Assembly: GCA_035771175.1 (NCBI GenBank) | Contig: CM069607.1 | Span: forward strand, 5,143,501-5,207,500 | Direction: 5' to 3' | Source: Paratinospora sagittata | Lineage: Eukaryota > Streptophyta > Magnoliopsida > Ranunculales > Menispermaceae | Length of the DNA: 64,000 nucleotides | In this document: positions 45,169 through 63,882 of the stretch, one piece after another | Numbering within the stretch: position 1 is the first letter of the stretch | Layout: every line of letters begins with the position of its first letter | Notes under the pieces: model-generated | What the model was told of the DNA's origin: nothing | Database searches by the model: none | Seen by the model: the letters and a program-made list of their open reading frames with translations, nothing else | Program-made: the position numbers and the translations under genes

Positions 45169-45477
45169 TCACGCTCGCACTATCTTTAAAGCACCAGCTT
45201 CAATAATGACTTTGAATCCCTTAAATTCTAATGGATCCACATAAATGATACTCTTTTTCAAATCTAACATATATCGTACTTTTATCAAATTTCTGACTGT
45301 TTTATCATGTAATTTCAACTTAATTGTACATATTTCTTTAGTTTTACAGATATTGTTATTACCCATAAAAATTAAACCACAATAACATTCTTTAAGACTG
45401 AAAAAATAATCTCTATTAAGACACATATGATAAAAATAATCAGAATCAAAGATCCACTTATCAGATCGGCATATCAA
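45169..45477 (-). pseudogene. Copia protease-region fragment
   Basis: The minus-strand frame reads KWIFDSDYFYHMCLNRDYF, MGNNNICKTKEICTIKLKLHD and VRYMLDLKKSIIYVDPLEFK. This is the copia protease segment usually written W(I/L)LDSGCSYHMCPxxDWF...MGN...DVRHVPDLKKNLISLGxL. The active-site Gly is replaced (DSD instead of DSG). The rest of the element is missing on both sides. Its orientation is opposite to the LTR at 44067-44620, so the two probably come from different insertions or an inversion. Confidence 0.75.
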
Positions 45478-45717
45478 TAATAAAACACTTAGAACATAAT
45501 CAGAACCTATTTATTAAAAAAATTATTTTAACTTATTTATCGCTTATCATGCCTTTAAGCAGTTTTTTCCACGTTGCACAAACAAAAGAGAGAGAGAGAG
45601 CCGACTCCGCAGTTTCCTCTCTCTCGTCTGTCACTGCAGAAAAGTGTTCTAAAATTTTAGAATTTTATCTATATAAACCCATCTCTTCCAGCCTTTTATT
45701 ATTTTGAGCCTTCGACT

Positions 45718-45719
45718 CA

Positions 45720-45745
<26 letters not shown>
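45718..45745. repeat. (CT)n tract in the BPM leader
   Basis: About 14 CT dinucleotides lie roughly 300 bp before the BPM start codon. Such tracts are common in plant 5' untranslated regions. Confidence 0.9.
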
Positions 45746-45751
<6 letters not shown>

Positions 45752-45772
45752 GTCCTCTCTATTCCGTTATCG

Positions 45773-45900
45773 AAACCCTAGAATTTCAAATCCTGTATTC
45801 CAAATCGAATTTTCATTCGAATTGTAAAAATTCTCCACCATAAAACCCTAATCCGTCTAAAACCGAGCCCGATTCGCATCAATTCCTTCACAAAACCCTA
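45773..45900. promoter_or_regulatory. Three telo-boxes (AAACCCTA) upstream of BPM
   Basis: AAACCCTA occurs at 45773-45780, 45843-45850 and 45893-45900, with a near match AAACCCTG at about 45947. They lie 90-270 bp before the start codon, in likely 5' untranslated sequence. Telo-boxes associate with expression in dividing cells and with Polycomb targeting in plants. Function here is inferred. Confidence 0.5.
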
Positions 45901-46042
45901 GGTTCGTTCATCTACAATTCACACAATTTTTCCAGAGAGAATTAACAAAACCCTGATATCACCTAAAAGACAAGAAACCTCAAGAATTGTATCGGATCGG
46001 TGACTTTTATTACATCTTCTATTGTTGTCGTTGTTTTTGTCG

Positions 46043-48008
46043 ATGGGTGGGATGGGTAGGGTTTGCAGAGTAACATCAACCAAACCCTCTTCTTGTTCTT
46101 GCTCCTGTTCTTGTTCGTCTTCTTCTTCTTCTGCGCCTTCGATCACAACATCGACCTCCGTCACCGAGACCGCTAACGGTTCGCACCAGTTCAAGATCAC
46201 GGGGTACTCGCTGTCGAAGGGGATGGGAATCGGTAAGTACATTGCTTCGGATACGTTTATGGTCGGAGGATATGAGTGGGCGATCTACTTCTATCCGGAT
46301 GGGAAGAGCCTCGAAGATAACGCGACGTATGTTTCTTTGTTCATCGCTCTTGCGAGCGAAGGGACGGATGTGAGAGCGCTTTTTGAATTGACGTTGTTGG
46401 ATCAGAGCGGAAAGGAGAGGCATAAGGTGCATAGCCATTTTGGGAGGACGTTGGAGAGTGGGCCGTATACGTTGAAGTATCGGGGAAGCATGTGGTAAGT
46501 TTTGTGGGTTTAGAAAATTTTGAATGATTGTGTTGTAGAGATCTGAGATGTCATATGGTTTTTGCTTTGTTTTTTATTTTTATTTTTGATTCGTAATGTG
46601 CGTATTTAGGCATTTTGAGATATTAGTTGGTGCTGGTGAAAAGATTGAATAGATTCAAATTCAATAATGAATATGTGCTGTCTCCTAAGATGCATGGCCA
46701 TTTGCCTCTGATGGTATGACAATATTATAGATAGGACACGCAGAAAGCCATTTGGGTTGGTTTGCTTAAATGCAAATTCTTTAAGTGCAATATTAGTCTA
46801 CGGTCGTAAGTTGTTGTTCTTATTTTTACACTTGATCGTAGGAATTTTCTTTTTGAGCACCAAAGCCTTTAATAATTAATACTTATTCAAGAATTGGAAA
46901 TTTAAAGTAGGCTTATAGGATTGTTGGTTCATTGTCCAAATTTGATAATTGAAGGAACTGATTGTAGCCTTGTATGAATATATCAAGCAAATACAGAAAG
47001 AACATAGAATCAATGATGGATTTCTTTTTTAATCATTAGATTTGGTTGGAGAAGGTGGGCCTTGACACGATGGTTGAAGTTGCTCCATTGTGACCTAGAG
47101 GTCACGAGTTTCGAATTTGGAGCAACAATAAGATTCATTTTCTAATAAATAATTGTGCATATTAGGATTCCTAGACTTGTGAAACATGACTCAATTATGA
47201 TAAAGAGTGGGCCTTGGTGTAATGGTTGAGGTTGCTCCATGTGACGTAGAGGTTACAGGTTTGATTTCGAAAATTTCTTCTTCATTCAAGATTTTAGGAT
47301 GCGTACATCGTCTTTTTCTGAAACCACACAATGGTGGGGGCCTCATGTCTGAGTACGACCTTTTGTTTTTATCCTAACCTCTAGTGCATGTTGGATATCT
47401 TACATGTTTCACCCTATGGTTTATGTACTAAAATATCCTACCCCTATCCTTAGTTGACATAATGTACGTGTGATTCTTTTACTGTGTGACCAAGTTTTCC
47501 AATTAGCTTAAAGATTGATCTCTAAAAGTGAGTGTACTGGTTAAAGATTATAAACGTGACAGAAAAGGACTAATTCCTTATTTTTCAGGGGTTATAAACG
47601 GTTCTTCAAAAGAACGTCTCTTGAGGCATCTGATTACCTTAAAGATGATTGCCTTTCAGTCCATTGCAGCATTGGTGTTGTTAAATCTCACACAAAGGGA
47701 CCTAAGATTTACTCCATACCAATGCCGCCTTCTAGCATTGGTCTGCATTTTGGGATGCTGTTGGAAAGTGGCAAGGGAACTGATGTTAATTTTGAAGTAG
47801 ATGGGGAGATATTTGCTGCTCACAAATTGGTTCTTGCAGCTCGGTCACCTGTATTTAGGGCCCAACTTTTTGGTCCAATGAAGGATAGAGACACCCAAAA
47901 TATAAAGGTTGAAGATGTGGAGGCTCCCGCTTTTAAGGTGATTATATTTTTTTAACACAAAGCAACAACTTGCTTGATTGATCAATTTCTCATGTCTACT
48001 TGAACAGT

Positions 48009-48078
<70 letters not shown>

Positions 48079-49956
48079 AAATGCTCTTTATTTTTTTTAA
48101 GGAGAAACAACAATAAATTGTATTAAAAAAGTAAAGATGGAACCAGAAGCACACCAGAGCACCAGTGGTACTCAAGCTCTACACAAACCACAAACTTAAA
48201 ATAGCAGCAGCTGCAGAACATCCCAAATCTTTCCCAAATCTTTGTGCTTGCTCTGTGTATATGATAGTTTTCTTTTTATTATAGTTAACCATGGGAATTG
48301 TTGGTGTTAAATTTATATTGTATCTGCAATTTTGGAACCTATAGTAGGACAATGGATATAAAGTTTTAAGTATATTGTATCTGCTATGGCATCTATTTTT
48401 CTTTGATTATTATTTTTACACTTGCAGATTTCCTACTTACAGGAGCATTGTATTTTGTGGTTATAAAGTTTTAGGTATATTATCAGCCCATTATTGATAT
48501 CAAAAGAAAGAGGCTGAAAAGTTGGTTATCCCTTACAGTGAGTTACCATGAGACTGTGGATGACGATTTCATGTTTCACGTAATCGTATGCCTGTATCAG
48601 TCTGTTAGGGACCTTTTCTATGATCTTATTGAGCTAGTCTGTTGATGGGTACCCTATGTATTTCATGGGGATGTTTTAACAGTACTGCTACCTCTAATTT
48701 TAGTTGTTCTATTTATAGTATCCGGTCTAATTAACCGTCTTTTTGGTGGTTATAACATATATTCTTAATTAAAGTTGCTGCATACGGCTCATAAAGTTTG
48801 AGAAATCCAACTCCGGCTTCACAGTTACTATTTGATTAAGTCTAATCTAGCTACACCACTATGAACTTTTTTAGCCATTCCCTATACGTGTTGGAAATAT
48901 AAATTTGTTCATTTTAGCTTTTATTTCCCAGAATCTTTTTAGCCTTCAATGACTTAGTTCTTATTTCAGGTTTTGACACCATATATTATGGGCCAAAATC
49001 AACTCCTGTAAGATTGGAAGCTATTTCTTTTTTTTCACTAGAAGGAAGCTATTTTAGTTGCATTGAGTTTGATTTGCTGCTGTTTCTATGGTTGTGCATT
49101 GTGCAGGCCTTACTCCATTATATCTACTGGGACGACCTACCTGACATGGAAGAACTAACTGGATTAAATTCAAAGTGGGCTTCCACACTAATGGCACAGC
49201 ATCTTCTTGCAGCAGCAGACTGCTATGGACTTGAGAGGCTTAGATTGCTCTGTGAAGCCAAGCTCTGTGAGGGTGTTGCGATAAACACTGTAGCCACTAC
49301 ATTGGCATTAGCAGAGCAGCACCACTGTTTCCAGTTGAAAGCTGTTTGTCTCAAATTTGTCTCAATGCCTGAAAATTTGAGAGGTAGATCTTTTCTTATA
49401 CCTTTTATTCTTTGACCAGAGCTCGCTTTCTCCAGTTTTTGTTCAACGTAGTTAAAATGTTTTCTTGTATATAAATATGATGAAAGTACAAATTTCAATT
49501 AAATGCACACAAGAAAACGCGCACACGACAGACGCACTCTCCTATGATGCAAGACTTAACGACTATTACGTTCTCTTAAAATAATTTAGATAGCTTCTAT
49601 TTGAATCTTTCATATCTTTTCATTCTACCTGCCTAGTTAATAATTTTTTAGTGACACAAAGCAAATGGGTGGGTTGAAATCGAAGCTCCTATATTTTATG
49701 GTTTTTGTAATCTCAGTAATGATGTCCTAAATGTATTTTAACTCAATTTCATGTATTTATTGAATTGTTGGTTTCAGCGGTGATGCAAACAGATGGTTTT
49801 GAATATTTGAAGGAAAGTTGCGCTTCTATTTTGACCGAACTATTGGAATATGTGGCAAGGGTTGGAGAACATTCTGTCATGATCTCCAGGCACCGAAATG
49901 AAACCATCTTTGACGGTGGTGATGTCAATGGGAGGAGGGTGAAGCAAAGAACTTAG
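46043..49956 (+). CDS. BPM1-like: BTB/POZ-MATH domain protein, BPM1/2 type (CUL3 ligase adaptor)
   Basis: CDS exons: 46043-46494, 47589-47937, 49107-49383, 49778-49956, all GT-AG, joining into 418 residues (family about 400-410). Residues 16-30 are a Ser/Cys low-complexity run. The MATH domain (~47-180) includes [19 protein letters not shown] and [20 protein letters not shown] and binds substrates. The BTB domain (~210-315) includes [20 protein letters not shown] and [12 protein letters not shown] and docks on CUL3. A BACK-like C-terminal part follows, with [18 protein letters not shown] and [23 protein letters not shown] proteins are CUL3 ubiquitin-ligase adaptors that target class I HD-ZIP, ERF/AP2, MYB and other proteins, mainly in the nucleus. 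The ATG at 46043 gives [10 protein letters not shown]; Met4 is an alternative start. Introns 1 and 2 hold SINEs and a (CT)n tract. Confidence 0.95.
47053..47165 (+). mobile_element. Au-like SINE fragment in BPM intron 1
   Basis: GTGGGCCTTGACACGATGG (A-box region) and GACCTAGAGGTCACGAGTTT (B-box region) are preserved. The 3' half is lost or replaced after GGAGCAACAATAAG. Confidence 0.6.
47206..47366 (+). mobile_element. Au-like SINE, near full length, in BPM intron 1
   Basis: GTGGGCCTTGGTGTAATGG (A box), GACGTAGAGGTTACAGGTTT (B box), GATGCGTACATCG and GGGGGCCTCATGTCTGAGTA with a terminal T-rich end follow the standard Au SINE layout. It is a different insertion from the fragment just upstream. 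No target duplication is evident. Confidence 0.65.
48012..48077. repeat. (CT)n microsatellite, about 33 units, in BPM intron 2
   Basis: An uninterrupted CT run lies about 75 bp into intron 2, likely to be length-polymorphic. Confidence 0.97.
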
Positions 49957-50219
49957 TCTCACGTTTAACACTTATGCTGCTTCCATATAACCCAACTGCT
50001 AGAGGAACAAAGTTAGAACATTTTTCTGTTTGGTCTCTCACACCTTTTGCATTTTGCTTAGAGCCTTATTATTAATGGGAAAAGGGGTTCGTTTGGTGTC
50101 TTGTAATGTGTAGGTTTTACTGTTCCATGTTTCTTTTGAAGACACAATTTGCCGTTTTGTTGTTGTACGTATTCTATGTTGTGTACATTCTGCATCAGGA
50201 TGCATCATATGCTATTATG

Positions 50220-50392
50220 TTTCGTCAAAGGCATCATTCATGTTCAGATTTTGTGAAGCCTCCTTTTCCGAATTGTTGTATGACAATCACTAGTGCATTG
50301 CAGTAATATGGAGCTTTTTAACTCTAAAAAAATAGGCTGAAACTTTTTCTAAAACAGATATTGGTCTGAGGGAAAACTGTGATGGATGTTCT
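50220..50392 (+). repeat. BPM 3' flank segment, copy A
   Basis: TTTCGTCAAAGGCATCATTC, TTTTGTGAAGCCTCCTTTT, GCATTGCAGTAA, GGAGCTTT and TAGGCTGAAACTT recur in the same order at 52145-52305. It lies 264 bp after the BPM stop codon, so it is probably BPM 3' untranslated or flanking sequence. Confidence 0.7.
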
Positions 50393-52144
50393 TTTTCTAA
50401 ATCATTTGATTTGGTTGGAGATGATGGGCCTTGACGTGATGTTGAGCTTTTTAACTCGTTAGTATTAGATATTGGAGTTTTGTGAGTTATGCCTCGTTTA
50501 TAAGTTGCTTGTTCTCTTACCCTTTTTTTGACAATGTTAGCATTACTAATTCTTAATTTCCTTCTTCCTTCGGTGTCTTGAATTTCAATTTATTACATCA
50601 AAATCTTGATTGAATCTCTTAGATTTTTATTGTTTAGGGGTATCTATCTTTGAACAAATGTTTAAGTTAGCATTAATTATCATTTCTTTACTCTTATGTA
50701 TGAAAAGTTAAAAAAAAAAAACTCGAAAGGACTTATTTTATTTACAAGTTATTTCGATGGGGTATTGTAATATTTTGTTTACATTTATTTTATGCCTTAG
50801 GTGGAAATAATACTTCTTTGCAGTTGTTAAAATTTTACAGACTTTAAAAGAATTTTCAAAATTATTTTAAAGAAGTAATAAAAAGGATATCTAAATCTTT
50901 TCATCTAATTTATCTCTTCCTATCTGATAAATACATAGTTCAAGGATAGAAATGACTTTTTTTTTTAATCTTAAGAAATCAACCTGCTTTTTTAAAATTA
51001 AAATCTAGCATCTAATTAGCAAATAATGATACTTCTTTTAAGATGACCAACATAGGAGAATGAGTAAGATTAATGGGTCATGAATGAGCCTGATACCTTT
51101 CTGAGAATCTGATTTGATGATATAACTGGTTATACGACTAACTACTAACATTGTATCTTCTAAAAAAATAAAAATACTTCTTTTAATATGGTAATAGGTA
51201 TCATTATTCTCTGGCATGTAAAGTTAAAAACTTAACTCAACTGAATAGAACTATTTTTCCACTTGCATAGTCTAGCAACATAAATTTGCTTCATCCATGT
51301 CACTCTACCAAGGGCTAATTGTTATATTAAGAATTGCTATACTTTCTTAATTACCTCTATCAATACTATTTTCAGATCTTTCTCTTTTATCATTACCATT
51401 AATTGTTATTGCATTTTTTTTTCCTAATTGACGCATCCTCTATTTTAAAAATCAAATGAGGTGTATGCCTTGAGGCACGCCTCGAGGAGAAACGTCTGAA
51501 AAACACCTTGAAGCTTAAGCCTGAAGGTTAAATTGTGAGGCTTATGCCTCACAGTGTTGAGGCATAGACCTTACAATGAGGCTTAAGCCTCAGTTTTTAC
51601 ATTTAAAATTTAATTTTTTAAAAATAATTTAATGATTATAATTTTTTGGATTATTATAACAAAATATTTTATTTTTCAAGAATCAACTCTATTGGCTTTT
51701 TTTTCCTTAAATAGGCCAATGTTGTAGCTATATATTTTGAAATTTACTGAAAATAATATAAACACTAACCCATCAAATTAAATACTGTCGGACAAAAAAA
51801 ATGGTTCAAAGTCGAAAAGCAAAGACCTAATAATTTTTATTTTTTGCACCTAATGTGAAAGTGATTTATTTCATGCACTGGTATACTTGTGCAGAGTATA
51901 CTAATGCATTTTGGATATCTTACATTACATTTTACTTTATGGTGTATTTAGTAAATGTCCTTACTGTTATATATTGGGAGGCTCGGTCCAGCCAATAACT
52001 TATTTCTATTTGTATATCAAATAGCAAATAATGAAACTTCTTTTAAGATGGTAGTTGCTATAGCTATTCTCTCACACGTAAAGTTAGAAACTCAACTCAA
52101 TTCAACTGAATAGAGCTATTTTTCTGCTACATGATCTACCTATA
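50393..52144. other. Decayed repeats between convergent BPM and MPK16
   Basis: No gene is seen. 50399-50446 resembles BPM intron 1 (47033-47078, including the start of the SINE and 20-25 bp before it). 51905-51960 resembles 47387-47445 (GGATATCTTACAT and following). 51168-51288 and 52016-52140 are direct copies of each other (ACTTCTTTTAAKATGGTA to CAACTGAATAGARCTATTTTT). Some of this may be RTE-LINE end sequence. Confidence 0.45.
51450..51600. repeat. Inverted-repeat-rich TGAGGC/GCCTCA segment
   Basis: Multiple GCCTTGAGGC, CGCCTCGAGG, TGAGGCTTATGCCTCA and GAGGCTTAAGCCTC words fold on each other. Similar sequence marks the ends of the TIR elements in EF-Tu intron 4, so this is probably a fragment of the same kind of element. 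Confidence 0.45.
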
Positions 52145-52305
52145 TTTCGTCCAAGGCATCATTTATGTTCAGACTTTGTGAAGCCTCCTTTTTAGAATAC
52201 TCCGGTTACCAATGCATTGCAGTAAGGAGCTTTACAACTCAAAAACATAGGATGAAACTTGTTCTAAAACATCATATTGATCAGACAGAAACTAAGAGAT
52301 GAGAT
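52145..52305 (+). repeat. BPM 3' flank segment, copy B
   Basis: Collinear with 50220-50392, with scattered substitutions and indels (roughly four of five bases identical by eye). It lies beyond MPK16's likely 3' end. Confidence 0.7.
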
Positions 52306-52695
52306 GCTCCTGTGACCCAAGTACGAGATTTATTCAAGGGTTTTATGAAGATCCACATCTCATAGTGGCTTGCTTTTATTCTTTTAAGTATAATTTCATA
52401 CACATTGAAACATTTAGAAAGGAAGGGCAACCAAAGCATGTGAAACAATTGATCTCTACCCATCTCTCTTCTTTTCCTTCCTTCCACTTTTGGAAGAAGT
52501 TATAATAAAATGTCAAGGTCAGAGGATCCATCACACACCCCCTTTCCTAAAATCTACTTCATATTAATATCATCATCATCAAGGCACAATTCGGTAGCAT
52601 TTCTAAACAATACAAAGGGAAGCGGCCTCTGGCGCACAGCCAAGCCGAAAACAAGTTGGTGCGGTGCATACCTTAAAAGCTAAGGTGGATTAGAT

Positions 52696-59232
<6,537 letters not shown>

Positions 59233-60099
59233 GTTGGGAACAAACGCTTAAGATCCTCCAAATCTGTGACCAGCTACAAACATCTCACAAACTCGAAGAA
59301 TAAAACAAGATGTCTCCTATCTTGACCACTAAGATCGGTATCCAAGACAAATAAAATCTCAGAACCACTACGAAACTAAAAATTATTAGCAATAGAATTC
59401 CACGTTCTTCGGAAATTTTATATCAACGCAACTTCGCTAAACCTCAACTCACAACTAAAATTAACTTAAAAAAAAAAAAAAAAAAAGCGAGAAACAGAGA
59501 TATTCAGATCCAGAGGAATATATAAAAAGAATAAACAGGCCAAAGACACTAGGATCAAACAATAAAAACCATCACTAATTTTTCTCCTAAAATTAGCTAG
59601 AAATTCCAGCTAAACAACGCAGCAATCGCAATTGCACTACAGGAGAAAAAGTAAACCAGTGGTTTTTCAACCAGAATAACAATCAGAGACGGAAATCAAC
59701 CTAGAACCCTATTTTCTATCAAAAAAAGTGGACGGAATTCCCTAAAATCTGCCGATGAACACAATAATAAGAAACAATTCTTCCAGATCAAACCGAGCTC
59801 CAAATCCCTAAATCTTTCCGCTCGATTTAGATGAAAACCAGAACTTCAGAGAATCAAGAAAGGCGATATTCTCTAATCTGTCAATAAATGTAGCTATAAA
59901 ACGAGCATTTATTTTATTTTTCGCAACAAAACCTTAAAAAAGAAAAAACCTAATTTTACTCCAACAAGCTTAGATTTGATCGGAAAACGCAAAAAAAAAA
60001 AACAGAAAGATTTTTGGAGGAATTTCGATTCGATCACAAGGCGACTGAGTTTTGCCACTCTGAACTTTTGAAGCGCAGAGAGAGAGAGAAGAACGGTAG

Positions 60100-61771
60100 T
60101 GGTTCTCTATTTTATTAATTTTAAATAAATAAAAAATAGAATAGTAACGTAAATGCCACTAGATTTTAGACAAAATTACGGATAAAACCTGCTTTACGAA
60201 ACACTAGGGTCTCTGGCCTACGCACTTAGGACGCAGTTAATTCAGATTTGATCTCCTGGTAACGCCGCCTACTTTACTGTCTCACTAGACTGACGTGGCA
60301 GAATCTAAAAGTGTCCATCTGTCAAGTCATGATTAGAGCGGCCCCTGTTAAGCTTTTCCGCCTTCAATCACGTGGGATGGAAGAGTACCACATGCTGAAA
60401 TGCATAGCATTGGATCAGTGGCATTGTTGAAATTGTTTTGAAATAAGAGGGTATAAATGTCTATGTATTTTTTTTTTCTAACAAAAAATAGAAGGGCCAG
60501 ATTTTAATTCTTTATTTTCTTTTGTGGAAAAAGACAAACTTCTCCCTGGAGCATGGAGGCTAAAAAGTTGCAATCTTGACCGTCAAGTTGATAGATTTTC
60601 CACGTCACGTGGTGAAGTAAATTGGTTTGACTAAAAAGTCAATAAAAAGTCCAAAACTGTCGTCTTCAAATCACTTAACATAGTGGCAATTCATTGTCGA
60701 CCAATAGGGCCCATTAATTTCTTAGAACAATTACTAATTAAAATGTGCGTAATTCAGAAAAACAAAAAAGATAAACTTTTTACTAATATATAACTGTTTT
60801 ACCGTTTTACCACTATATTAGATTTACAAAATACACTTACATTTTTTTGAACACATTTTTTAATACTGTATTACATTAATATAACTATTTTTTATCACTT
60901 TTAAAAAAATATAGATATATATGTTATATGAAAATAATGTTATATCAATATAATTTAGAAATTGTATTGAAAAATAAAATTACTCTAAACATGCAGCATG
61001 AATTAAAAATTACATTAAAAAATAGAGTTACTCTAATATTTTAATTTAGAGTATTAAACACGAAACATCAATGAAATACCTGGCTTCGTACTAATCTAAC
61101 AGAGAGAACGTAAGAAAAAAAATAGAAAATGTGCACGTCTCAATTCAGTTTTCTAACATTATATACAACACTTTCCAAAAAAAAAAAAAACATTATGTGT
61201 GGCAAAAGCAAAAAATGGAGAAATATTTTTCTCTGCCACTGAATTCTTGACCATTTTTTTTTTTGGTCTATAGACAATGTCTTTCTCTATTTTACAAGAC
61301 TAATCTATTTGAATTCGACTCAAGTTAGACCATAAAAGTACAAAAGTCTCTTAATAAATAATTGGTCGATAAAGAATTTAAAACCCATTATCTTACTTAA
61401 AAGAAATGGATGTGTAAGTCATTTGAATCAAGTTATTGTTAGTAAACTCTTGACATTATTTAATATTAGGGGAAAGAGACCTAAGACACCACACCAGTGG
61501 CCGAAGGAGATCGGCAGCCACAAGTTGGTTAGCATTGAAAAAAGTAGCAATTCGCGTCTGCCACGTTCGGTTCGAGTGGTTTATATATAAACTAAAAAGA
61601 AGAAAACGCCAGCGAAAAGCGTGACCACCGCTAATAAGCGCTAAGATCTTTGATGTGTGTCGGTGTGGTGGGGTTAGTTATGATTTCTGGCTTCCTTTGA
61701 ATCCTTTCCTTTCTTTCTTTCTTTCTTTTTCTAACTCAAAAGATACTTGTCTTTATCGCGCGAAGGCCAAA
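60100..61771. other. MPK16 upstream region and AT-rich intergenic sequence
   Basis: 60040-60100 looks like the MPK16 leader (GAGAGAGAGA tract and pyrimidine-rich sequence on minus). Beyond it the sequence is AT-rich without coding. A TATA-like TTTATATATAAAC at about 61579 on + is followed by less AT-rich sequence but no supported open frame. Confidence 0.45.
60369..60611. promoter_or_regulatory. Two CACGTG G-boxes upstream of MPK16
   Basis: CACGTG at 60369-60374 (context ATCACGTGGG) and 60606-60611 (context CGTCACGTGG) lie a few hundred bases upstream of the likely MPK16 leader. A TGACGTGGCA word lies at about 60291. These are ABRE/G-box-like sites; their use is inferred. Confidence 0.4.
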
Positions 61772-61960
61772 GCGGTAGCTTTTAACAATTTCATTTCATC
61801 CACATCTCCGTGACTCTGAGGTTCCTCTTTTAACACTTTCATTTTTTTAATTTTTTTTCCTGCGGTCGCTTTAACAATTTCAAAGTCATGCATTTCATCC
61901 ACATCTCCGTGCCTTTGAGGTTCTACTTTTTTAACACTTTCATTTTTATTTTTTTTTCCT
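61772..61960 (+). repeat. Tandem duplication of a ~90-98 bp unit
   Basis: Copy 1 (61772-61861) and copy 2 (61863-61960) share TTTAACAATTTCA, CATTTCATCCACATCTCCGT, TTGAGGTTC-type sequence and TTTAACACTTTCATTTTT. Copy 2 has a 10-bp insertion (AAAGTCATGC). Confidence 0.85.
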
Positions 61961-63293
61961 TTAATTAAAAGGTGTTCAAGCCTCGAAGAGCATCAGCTGA
62001 TTAGTCCTTTGGAAGCCCATCCACATCTTCTGTCTTTAATAAAGCTACAAATCAAATCTTATATTTTATTAGTAATGTTATATTAATTGGAATAAAAATT
62101 ATAATACAAACTACATAGCCTAATCATTTTTTTTAATTTTCATTTATTCACATGTCAATATGCGATTCAATGTAATTCAACAATCCAGTGATCGATCTAA
62201 ATATTGATTAGTTCTAACGATATGTATCTGAATTTATTCATTCGAAATCAGTAGTTCGATTTCTTCTCCTTATAAATAAATGAGAATTTTTTCTCTTTTA
62301 ATAAAAGTGAGAGTGTGACTATAGTAGTTGGTTCGCATGATCCTCGTCTAGGCCTCTTATGTCCTTCATCATTGTACTCGTCTTCTTGACCCTACTAAAA
62401 AATCTCGATTTCTTCTGACCTTAGTGTCGACATCCTCTAACTTTCTGTCAACACTCAAAAAAATAAAAATTAAATTAAAAAAAAAAAAAACAATCCAATG
62501 ATCAATGATGAGATGCTATAATTTGTATTGCAGGACACACTACATTCAATTTAACATTATTCTATATTTAAAGATCATCACATTAGATTTATAGTAATAT
62601 GTTTAATATTTTTCTTTTCTTATCTATATCATTACCATTATTATTTTTATTTAGGTTCTTGAGTATTCAAAATGCAACACTCATCATTTGATGCGTAGAC
62701 ATCTTCTTTCTTTCGATCATGAGATTGAGAGTTCGATTCACCTTGAAAGAGGTTTTCTACCAAGGGTGCTGGTTTAATACTGACGGTTTCATTGCTCTGA
62801 TTTAAATAATATTTTTAATAGAAAAAGATAAAAGTATTACTTTTAATAAAACTAGAGAGATGAGAACACCTTTAAAAATTGAAATTGGAAGGAATAAAGC
62901 AAGATTAAAAGTTAATGCCTCTTGGGTTTCTTATGAGCGTCATCAAGTACATTTTCTTAATCTTTTCTTTTGAATTTAATAAAAATGTTATAATAGTGCG
63001 TGACCTACTCCTTTCCACTTATTATTATTATTTTTAAAGATATAGTGCAAATGCATGTTAATTGCACGTAACATCCCGTGCATTTAATACAAGCTTAGTG
63101 CCAGTGTTGGTCGCCTGCGTTAGTTTAACATATTTATTAATATTAATGAAGTTGATTGGTTATTGAGCCAATGAAGTGTTGGGAGCTATCCTGATATTGC
63201 TAGGTTGTGGCTCCATAATTAAGCAAAAGTTAGTTAAATCTTAGTTGCGTTTTGCTGCAAGAAATGGCATTGTTGATTTGAATCTTGGTTGAT
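61961..63293. other. AT-rich sequence with no supported gene
   Basis: Short tRNA-like words (for example GAGAGTTCGATTCACC at about 62731) suggest decayed SINEs, but no complete element or coding region could be established on either strand. Confidence 0.4.
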
Positions 63294-63448
63294 TTATATT
63301 TTTTAATGATATCCGAACCTTCAACCCGACTAATCCATTAAGGCTCTTGGCGAAGTCGAGCGGAAAACACCCTGATGGCCAACGCTGACAAGGCAAGAGT
63401 CAAACTCGTAACCTCATTTCATGAGATAAGAGCTCTGAGTCAATCAAG
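63294..63448 (-). mobile_element. Possible tRNA-derived SINE
   Basis: On minus: GCTTGATTGACTCAGAGCTC (A-box-like), GAGGTTACGAGTTTGACTC (B-box-like), then a body ending GATATCATTAAAAAATATAA. The related TTGGTT words on the two flanks are a weak target-duplication candidate. Confidence 0.45.
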
Positions 63449-63882
63449 CGTTGGTTATGCTTGTATAGCTAATTAATATAATATTTTAAAGATCCAGCTA
63501 TTTTCACCCACCCTTTCCTATCTTTTCACCACCTCATTTACAAATTAAAAAGACAAAAAAAATTTCATGTGAAGTTATCAAAAAGGATAAATATTAAACT
63601 CCTTAAACTCTCCCACCTCTCTCTTAATCCACCCACCCACTCTCTATCCTAAACCCTTCAACCCATCAACTTTCCAACTCATCTTAATCTTCAATCTTGT
63701 TATTTTTTATATTTTTAAAATCAAAAACATACATTTCTATCATTTTCACCCTTTTTAAGTATTTTTTTTACAAAACAGACCCAAAATCGAAGAGAAAATG
63801 AGGCAAAAATAAATTTCAAAACCTTAAAAAATCACCTTTGGATTGAGTGTGTCTGATCTTGCGTGGGTGGACAGAATAAAGT

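Noticed and set aside
46022..46042. Upstream start for BPM
   Set aside because: The codons there are TTG, not ATG; the first ATG in frame is 46043.
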